This document shows, piece after piece, positions 5,121 through 8,600 of a DNA stretch of 8,600 nt (its first letter is position 1; every line of letters begins with the position of its first letter). The translations under genes were made by a program, and so were the position numbers. The DNA comes from Bacteroidia bacterium. GTDB taxonomy: Bacteria > Bacteroidota > Bacteroidia > Bacteroidales > P3. Location of the stretch: NCBI GenBank assembly GCA_025999775.1, contig BNXT01000043.1, forward strand, positions 1 through 8,600, in the 5' to 3' direction. The notes under the pieces are model-generated. The model was not told the origin of the DNA. It made no database searches and saw nothing but the letters and a program-made list of their open reading frames with translations.

Positions 5121-6794
5121 ATGAATGTAAAAGCCGGTTGGATAGCGTCCTTATTACTGTTGGGGAGCGTTGTGGGTTTTGGTCAAATTCAGGATAAGAC
5201 TATTTGTGTTAAATTCACACGCGAATATGTTGAAAAAGAACTATCGCAACGCAAATCATCGGTCAACACCGCTTCCTCACCCGTTAAAACCCATTCGGAA
5301 GCATTGAACAAAATGAATGTCAAGTATTCTGTTCACACCATGCAACCGATGTTTATTACAGACCCTCGCTATGTTGAACGGCATAAAGACTATGATATTG
5401 ACCTGTTTTACATAATACACTATGCTACGGAAACGGATATAAATGGGGTGCTTGCTGATTACAAGAACTTATCCTGTGTCGCCAATGCGGAACGTATAGC
5501 GAAGGCTAATCTTGCCCTTGCCGTAGGAGACCCCAATTTGACTAACGACCCTAATGTGGATTTGCAATGGAGCCTTCATAATCTGCAAGAGGGATCCTCC
5601 CTAATGGATATTAATACTATTGATGTCTGGAATAATGGGCAAGGCATTGTTGGTGATTCTAATCTCGTTGTTGCGATTATTGATAACTGTGTGGATTATA
5701 CACACGAAGATTTGCGGGATAATTTATGGGTCAATAAGGGAGAGATACCCAATAATAATATTGATGACGATGGCAATGGGTATATTGATGATGTGTATGG
5801 GTGGAATTTCGTGTCTCGTTCATGGGATATGTTTCCTAATAATGCGCAGGAAAATCACGGTACACATGTAGCCGGCATTGTTGGCGCCCGCACGAATAAT
5901 GGTATTGGCGTTGCCGGTGTTGCCGGTGGTTGGGATAGCATACCGGGATCAAGAATCATGGTGTTTCGTACCGGTGAAGGATTGGATATTAGTTATGGCT
6001 ACCAAGCGATGGTCTATGCTGCCGATAATGGCGCTGTGATTGCCAATTGCAGTTGGTCTGGCGATGGATATGAAGCGGCACGACAAGCGGTGAGATATTT
6101 TCAGAATAATGCCGGCGATGGTGTTTTTCTCAATGGCGGTATCCTTGTTGCTGCTGCCGGTAATAGTAATAGTACATCATTGGAATATCCTGCGTGTTAT
6201 GATGGTGTTATTGCGGTGGGCGCTATAACCTCTGAGGCGGCACGCGCCTCGTTTTCCAATTTTGGTAATTGGGTTTCTGTGTGTGCCCCCGGAGTGGACA
6301 TCATCAGTACGTTGCCCTTCAATACGTATGGTATCATGGGCGGTACTTCCATGGCGTGCCCTATGGTGTCCGGCGTGGCAGCGCTCGTGTTATCCGCCGC
6401 TAAAGATTATCCCGTAGCACATAAAACATCCCAATGGCTCTATAATACGCTCGTAAACTATGGGCGGAATATTACTACAGATAAACAAATTGGACGACTG
6501 ATTAGCGCTAAAAACTCTATTAACCGTATTGACATGACGGTTGATAATCAACCCCTTTCGGCAAGCGCTATGTCGGATGTACAAGTCTTTCCTAATCCGG
6601 TCATAAATAGTGTTTATTTATCGCAACCGGAGGTCGTTAAATCAGTAACACTATACGACCTGATGGGTGTTGTTCGGTTGTTTCAACCCTATCCGACAGA
6701 AACCTTGAACATTGCCTCACTGCCATCAGGAATCTATTTTTTGACAATTGAGACCGCCCAAGGCATACAAACTAAAAAGATTGTCAAGAAGTAA
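5121..6794 (+). CDS. Secreted subtilisin-family (S8) serine protease with type IX sorting domain
   Basis: This 557-residue protein opens with a Sec signal peptide (hydrophobic IASLLLLGSVVGF, cleavage near FGQ at 19-21). A prodomain-like stretch runs to about residue 140, then the S8 catalytic domain to about 470. Catalytic D188 is in AIIDNCVDYTHEDL, H246 in ENHGTHVAGI, oxyanion N348 in AAAGNSNS, and S410 in GGTSMACPMVSG. An Asp-rich loop, NNNIDDDGNGYIDDVYGWNF (211-230), is typical of a calcium site in Bacteroidota S8 proteases. Residues ~486-557 are a type A sorting domain (VFPNPV, VTLYDLMG, LPSGIYFLTI, ending in KKIVKK), which directs export by the type IX system and surface attachment or release. 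The catalytic Asp is followed by N-C instead of the usual S/T-G. The start was chosen because the signal peptide begins at once. Substrate unknown; a nutritional or processing protease is likely. Confidence 0.93.
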   Translation: MNVKAGWIASLLLLGSVVGFGQIQDKTICVKFTREYVEKELSQRKSSVNTASSPVKTHSEALNKMNVKYSVHTMQPMFITDPRYVERHKDYDIDLFYIIHYATETDINGVLADYKNLSCVANAERIAKANLALAVGDPNLTNDPNVDLQWSLHNLQEGSSLMDINTIDVWNNGQGIVGDSNLVVAIIDNCVDYTHEDLRDNLWVNKGEIPNNNIDDDGNGYIDDVYGWNFVSRSWDMFPNNAQENHGTHVAGIVGARTNNGIGVAGVAGGWDSIPGSRIMVFRTGEGLDISYGYQAMVYAADNGAVIANCSWSGDGYEAARQAVRYFQNNAGDGVFLNGGILVAAAGNSNSTSLEYPACYDGVIAVGAITSEAARASFSNFGNWVSVCAPGVDIISTLPFNTYGIMGGTSMACPMVSGVAALVLSAAKDYPVAHKTSQWLYNTLVNYGRNITTDKQIGRLISAKNSINRIDMTVDNQPLSASAMSDVQVFPNPVINSVYLSQPEVVKSVTLYDLMGVVRLFQPYPTETLNIASLPSGIYFLTIETAQGIQTKKIVKK

Positions 6795-6854
6795 AAAAAG
6801 TTTGAGGTGCTATCGAATTTCTTTTACTTTGGTCTTAACAATTTTTATTGTTCA

Positions 6855-6895
6855 TTTTCTTTTGATGCACCAAAAGAAAACGAACCAAAAGAAAA
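6855..6895 (+). terminator. Hairpin downstream of the protease gene, with duplicated right arm
   Basis: TTTTCTTTTG (6855-6864) pairs perfectly with CAAAAGAAAA (6871-6880) across a 6-base loop. A second copy of the right arm lies at 6886-6895, so the left arm has two possible partners. The 60-base distance from the protease stop and the strong stem suit a 3'-end hairpin, but no T-run follows on the plus strand, so classic intrinsic termination is uncertain. Confidence 0.45.
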
Positions 6896-6904
6896 ATGCT
6901 TGCT

Positions 6905-6960
6905 AAAAATAACAGTCGCACACCCCTGCGCAAGCTGCAGGGTTTTGTGCGACGATTTTT
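6905..6960 (+). repeat. Compound stem-loop ending in a T-run
   Basis: Three nested complementary segments are visible: AAAAAT (6905-6910) with ATTTTT (6955-6960), GTCGCACA (6915-6922) with TGTGCGAC (6946-6953), and CCCTGC (6924-6929) with GCAGGG (6937-6942), around a 7-base loop. Together they give a 20-pair hairpin with small bulges that ends in five T residues on the plus strand. It could be the actual protease transcript terminator. It directly abuts the inverted repeat at 6960. Confidence 0.6.
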
Positions 6961-6993
6961 AGCGATAGTGTATCACTTCGCTACGCTCGTGAT
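6960..6993 (-). repeat. 34-bp repeat, left copy (inverted partner at 8567-8600)
   Basis: This 34-base segment is the exact reverse complement of the last 34 bases of the window. It contains ATCAC and GTGAT arms (6972-6976 and 6989-6993) around the core TTCGCTACGCTC. Beyond 6993 the two copies are still loosely similar (ATTGTT/AACAAT-rich), so the repeat has imperfect shoulders. On the other side the right copy is cut by the window edge. Confidence 0.9.
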
Positions 6994-7022
6994 GTTAACA
7001 ATGAACAATGTAATGGATGACC

Positions 7023-7051
7023 GTAGGGGCGGGTTTCAAACCCGCCCCTAC
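7023..7051. repeat. Perfect 14-bp palindrome, GTAGGGGCGGGTTT type
   Basis: GTAGGGGCGGGTTT (7023-7036) is followed by one C and its exact complement AAACCCGCCCCTAC (7038-7051). This dispersed palindrome is seen in many unrelated bacteria. It is far more GC-rich than the surrounding DNA. Any apparent open frame across it is a translation of repeat, not a gene. Confidence 0.9.
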
Positions 7052-7067
7052 AATGAAACACATCGTC

Positions 7068-7088
7068 ATTGCGGGCTTGACCCGCAAT
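7068..7088. repeat. 8-bp stem-loop, ATTGCGGG type
   Basis: ATTGCGGG (7068-7075), a CTTGA loop, and CCCGCAAT (7081-7088) form a perfect stem. Read through, this repeat gives the HCGLDPQS peptide that appears in many spurious database proteins, marking it as a widespread dispersed repeat. Confidence 0.85.
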
Positions 7089-7122
7089 CTTCTGCTGATA
7101 TAATACCTAACAATAAGGTGAA

Positions 7123-7135
7123 AGCCCTATGGGCT
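7123..7135. repeat. Small hairpin, AGCCC-TAT-GGGCT
   Basis: A perfect 5-bp stem with a 3-base loop. It belongs with the similar TGCCC-TTA-GGGCA at 7192-7204 and the shorter CCC-GTA-GGG at 7246-7254 in the same island. Confidence 0.6.
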
Positions 7136-7266
7136 ACAATGTGTGGATGATATGCTTTTTCTATTGATATGCAAGTCCTAACGGACTATTTTGCCCTTAG
7201 GGCATTCATATCAATAGAAAACAGATGATAGCCTCTCAAAAATTTCCCGTAGGGCATTCACATTGT
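7136..7266. repeat. Nested inverted repeats forming a possible three-way junction
   Basis: An outer pair, ACAATGTG (7136-7143) and CACATTGT (7259-7266), encloses a perfect 15-bp pair, TTTTCTATTGATATG (7157-7171) and CATATCAATAGAAAA (7207-7221). Inside the latter's 35-base loop are two adjacent hairpins, AGTCC-TAAC-GGACT (7174-7187) and TGCCC-TTA-GGGCA (7192-7204). The fold is therefore a long stem capped by two small hairpins. Nothing here looks coding. Confidence 0.75.
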
Positions 7267-7288
7267 CGTTTCGGCTACGCTCAACGAC
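7265..7288 (-). repeat. Stem-loop with CTACGCTC core, GTCGTT/AACGAC arms
   Basis: GTCGTT (7265-7270) and AACGAC (7283-7288) pair perfectly around TCGGCTACGCTC. The loop is nearly the same as in the 34-bp repeat (TTCGCTACGCTC), but the arms are different and still complementary. Confidence 0.7.
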
Positions 7289-7327
7289 CGGCAACTCCAC
7301 ACTTCACACTCTATTTTGCACTCTAAA

Positions 7328-8164
7328 CTATGGAACCAAAACCAACCGGAACCCTAGGTAGTAGGAGCGATACGTAGGCGTGGCGTAGCCGCGATAGGAA
7401 ACCGTGCAACCCGATGCATCATTGCTCCAGCCGCCGCCACGAGCCACGCGGTCGGAGCCAGATGTAGCGCCTATAGGATTATTCGTACCACTTGGGTAAA
7501 TATCCCCATGCCAATCACTGCACCACTCCCATACATTCCCACTCATATCATGAATACCCAACTCATTGGCAGATTTTCTGCCTACCGTATGCAGTTTCTC
7601 TCCCCAATTACTCTCGTACCACGCTACATCCCCTATCGTATTACTTCCACTATAGGTATAGTTATGCGTGCGTTGTCCGCCCTTGGCTGCATACTCCCAT
7701 TCCGCCTCCGTCGGTAACCGATAATGCTTGCTGCCTAAAGTACCACCATTGGCTTTTACAGACAATTTATAACAAAAACCATTTGTATAATACGTAACGC
7801 CTTTTTCCGTATAACCCGCAATGCCACCCGATGTTCCTACTATATCTTCCCAACTTACCAAAAAAATCGGATAGTTATCACCCACCAGGACATCAACCTC
7901 ATCTGGGTACTTCCAGAATTCTTCTGGCAAACTCCCCATCACATCACACCACTGCTTTTGCGTTACTTCGTACTTCCCTATCTGAAACGTACTGATATTC
8001 ACACTGGTACTCACACTGGTAGCACTATTGAGCGTCGCCGTACCTCCGGGTACATTGACCATCTCAATACCATCAGGATTTGGGCTTGCTCCATTGTTGT
8101 CTTTACAACTTGTTGTTATGACTGCCAACGCTACCACTGTAGCAAGGATTAGGATTTTTTTCAT
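7328..8164 (-). CDS. Lipoprotein with formylglycine-generating-enzyme-like (SUMF1) domain
   Basis: This 278-residue protein begins with a lipoprotein signal: KK, a hydrophobic stretch, and an ITTSC lipobox with the acylated cysteine at C20, so it should be membrane-anchored. From about residue 33 to the end it is an FGE-sulfatase/SUMF1 domain (C-type-lectin-like fold). Hallmarks are IGKYEVTQKQW (62-72), YRLPTEAEWEYAAKGG (148-163), ELGIHDMSGNVWEWCSDW (201-218), VARGGGWSND (240-249) and YYLGFRLV (268-275). True formylglycine-generating enzymes need two cysteines after the RGGS block; here only C253 is present and the first position is in S-N-D-A, so it is probably not a sulfatase activator. Bacteroidota use many such lipoproteins as structural or binding proteins. 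It sits alone between two repeat islands, with no sulfatase beside it. Start: ATG at 8164, fixed by the signal peptide. Function unknown. Confidence 0.9.
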   Translation of the reverse strand: MKKILILATVVALAVITTSCKDNNGASPNPDGIEMVNVPGGTATLNSATSVSTSVNISTFQIGKYEVTQKQWCDVMGSLPEEFWKYPDEVDVLVGDNYPIFLVSWEDIVGTSGGIAGYTEKGVTYYTNGFCYKLSVKANGGTLGSKHYRLPTEAEWEYAAKGGQRTHNYTYSGSNTIGDVAWYESNWGEKLHTVGRKSANELGIHDMSGNVWEWCSDWHGDIYPSGTNNPIGATSGSDRVARGGGWSNDASGCTVSYRGYATPTYRSYYLGFRLVLVP

Positions 8165-8297
8165 ATTAGTGCCTTAAATGCGATTTTGCATGGAGGGGGG
8201 TAAATATACCTGTATTAGCTCCATTTATAGGGCTAACAGCAAAGGTTTTCGTAAATTGATGTTTTGAGGTCATCAGAGGAAAATTGTATATATTTTA

Positions 8298-8305
8298 CAA
8301 AGATA
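8298..8305 (-). promoter_or_regulatory. Candidate -7 box (TATCTTTG) of the SUMF1-domain lipoprotein
   Basis: TATCTTTG on the minus strand is the only good TAnnTTTG match upstream of the lipoprotein gene. It would leave a leader of about 125 bases, long for this window. No convincing -33 TTTG is seen. The leader contains ATGC and GCAT arms at 8177-8190 that can form a weak hairpin shortly before the ATG. Confidence 0.4.
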
Positions 8306-8322
8306 CAAAATATTTTTAATTT

Positions 8323-8348
8323 AGGAATTGAGAAATGTAGAAATTCCT
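8323..8348. repeat. 7-bp inverted repeat AGGAATT/AATTCCT
   Basis: AGGAATT (8323-8329) and AATTCCT (8342-8348) pair across 12 bases, just upstream of the lipoprotein promoter. The left arm is part of a GGAATTGAGAA motif related to the GAATTGA repeats at 4979. Confidence 0.5.
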
Positions 8349-8383
8349 CCACATTGTTCATTATTAATTATTCATTGTTTTCA

Positions 8384-8416
8384 AATCCTGTTAATCTTGA
8401 AATCTTGAAAATCCTG
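8384..8416 (+). repeat. Short tandem repeat, AATCCTG/AATCTTG units
   Basis: Four units start at 8384 (AATCCTG), 8393 (AATCTTG), 8401 (AATCTTG) and 8410 (AATCCTG), a period of 8-9 bases, followed by ATTCAGACAATT. This pattern recurs in intergenic DNA of many Bacteroidota. The whole region 8165-8600 has no gene that I can support. Confidence 0.75.
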
Positions 8417-8444
8417 ATTCAGACAATTGCGCGTTTGATTTGGT

Positions 8445-8514
8445 CGCTTACCTAACGGCAAGCGGGTTGGTGGTGGCTCATTTTTTCTACCAACATTTTG
8501 TCCCTAACGGGACA
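8445..8514. repeat. Cluster of three hairpins, two with TAAC loops
   Basis: First, CGCTT-A-CC, loop TAAC, GG-C-AAGCG (8445-8464). Second, GTTGGT (8466-8471) pairs with ACCAAC (8489-8494). Third, TGTCCC, loop TAAC, GGGACA (8499-8514). The first and third share the CCTAACGG centre with the hairpin at 7174-7187. Confidence 0.7.
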
Positions 8515-8566
8515 TGAATAGCACCTCAAAACATTCATTATTCATTGTTAATTGTTCATTATTTAT

Positions 8567-8600
8567 ATCACGAGCGTAGCGAAGTGATACACTATCGCTA
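8567..8600 (+). repeat. 34-bp repeat, right copy, running off the window
   Basis: This is the exact reverse complement of 6960-6993, with the same ATCAC/GTGAT arms and GAGCGTAGCGAA core. Identity continues to the last base of the window, so the true end of the repeat is not visible. Confidence 0.9.

Noticed and set aside
6896..7150. 84-codon plus-strand frame after the protease
   Set aside because: It is translated through the hairpins and dispersed palindromes (giving HCGLDPQS), a well-known source of false proteins.
7157..7221. Possible tRNA-like cloverleaf
   Set aside because: The 15-bp outer stem is too long for an acceptor stem, there are only two inner hairpins, and no T-loop (GTTCGA) or anticodon arm of proper size is present.
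6855..7288. CRISPR-like array
   Set aside because: The repeats are of different types and lengths, are palindromic and irregularly spaced, and there are no cas genes.
7508..7797. Plus-strand frames of 69-101 codons opposite the lipoprotein gene
   Set aside because: They are antisense to a well-supported FGE-like domain and show no independent coding signal.

Overview
The window reads as a Bacteroidota chromosome segment, most likely of the Bacteroidales type. Three things support this. Most genes are preceded by a -7 box of the form TAnnTTTG (TATCTTTG, TAAATTTG or TACATTTG) and lack Shine-Dalgarno sequences. The secreted protease ends in a type IX secretion (Por) sorting domain. The intergenic DNA carries simple repeats that are common in this phylum (GAATTGA units, AATCCTG units, GTAGGGGCGGGTTT palindromes). 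The genus cannot be named from the sequence.

Left part (1-2167) is an accessory junkyard. It holds a decayed IS1182-type transposase (49-708), an intact YoeB-like toxin with its Phd/YefM-like antitoxin (836-1427, minus strand), a frameshifted and 3'-truncated IS1-type transposase (1466-1994, minus strand), and the last ~45 codons of an AAA ATPase of the AAA_14/DUF4143 type (2034-2167, minus strand). The toxin-antitoxin pair is the only intact unit, sitting between two dead insertion sequences.

Middle part (2165-6794) is metabolic and secretory. A two-gene minus-strand operon encodes an exported alginate-lyase-superfamily polysaccharide lyase (3029-4231) and 5-dehydro-4-deoxy-D-glucuronate isomerase KduI (2165-3004). 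The lyase would release unsaturated uronate and KduI would isomerise its ring-opened form in the cytoplasm. The operon has its own promoter and a perfect inverted repeat at the expected transcription start. Upstream on the same strand is a family I inorganic pyrophosphatase (4343-4888), whose terminator-like hairpin overlaps the lyase promoter. Divergent from it is a 557-residue subtilisin-family protease with signal peptide, catalytic D/H/S triad and C-terminal sorting domain (5121-6794).

Right part (6795-8600) consists of two non-coding islands of stem-loops flanking one gene, a lipoprotein with a formylglycine-generating-enzyme-like (SUMF1) domain (7328-8164, minus strand) that lacks the catalytic cysteine pair. 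The islands contain at least ten perfect or near-perfect inverted repeats. Several share a fixed loop (CTACGCTC or CCTAACGG) while their stems differ but still pair. One exact 34-bp sequence appears once in each island in opposite orientation, so the lipoprotein gene is bracketed by an inverted repeat that runs off the right edge of the window. This is the least conventional part of the window. No RNA gene, CRISPR array or complete defence system was found.
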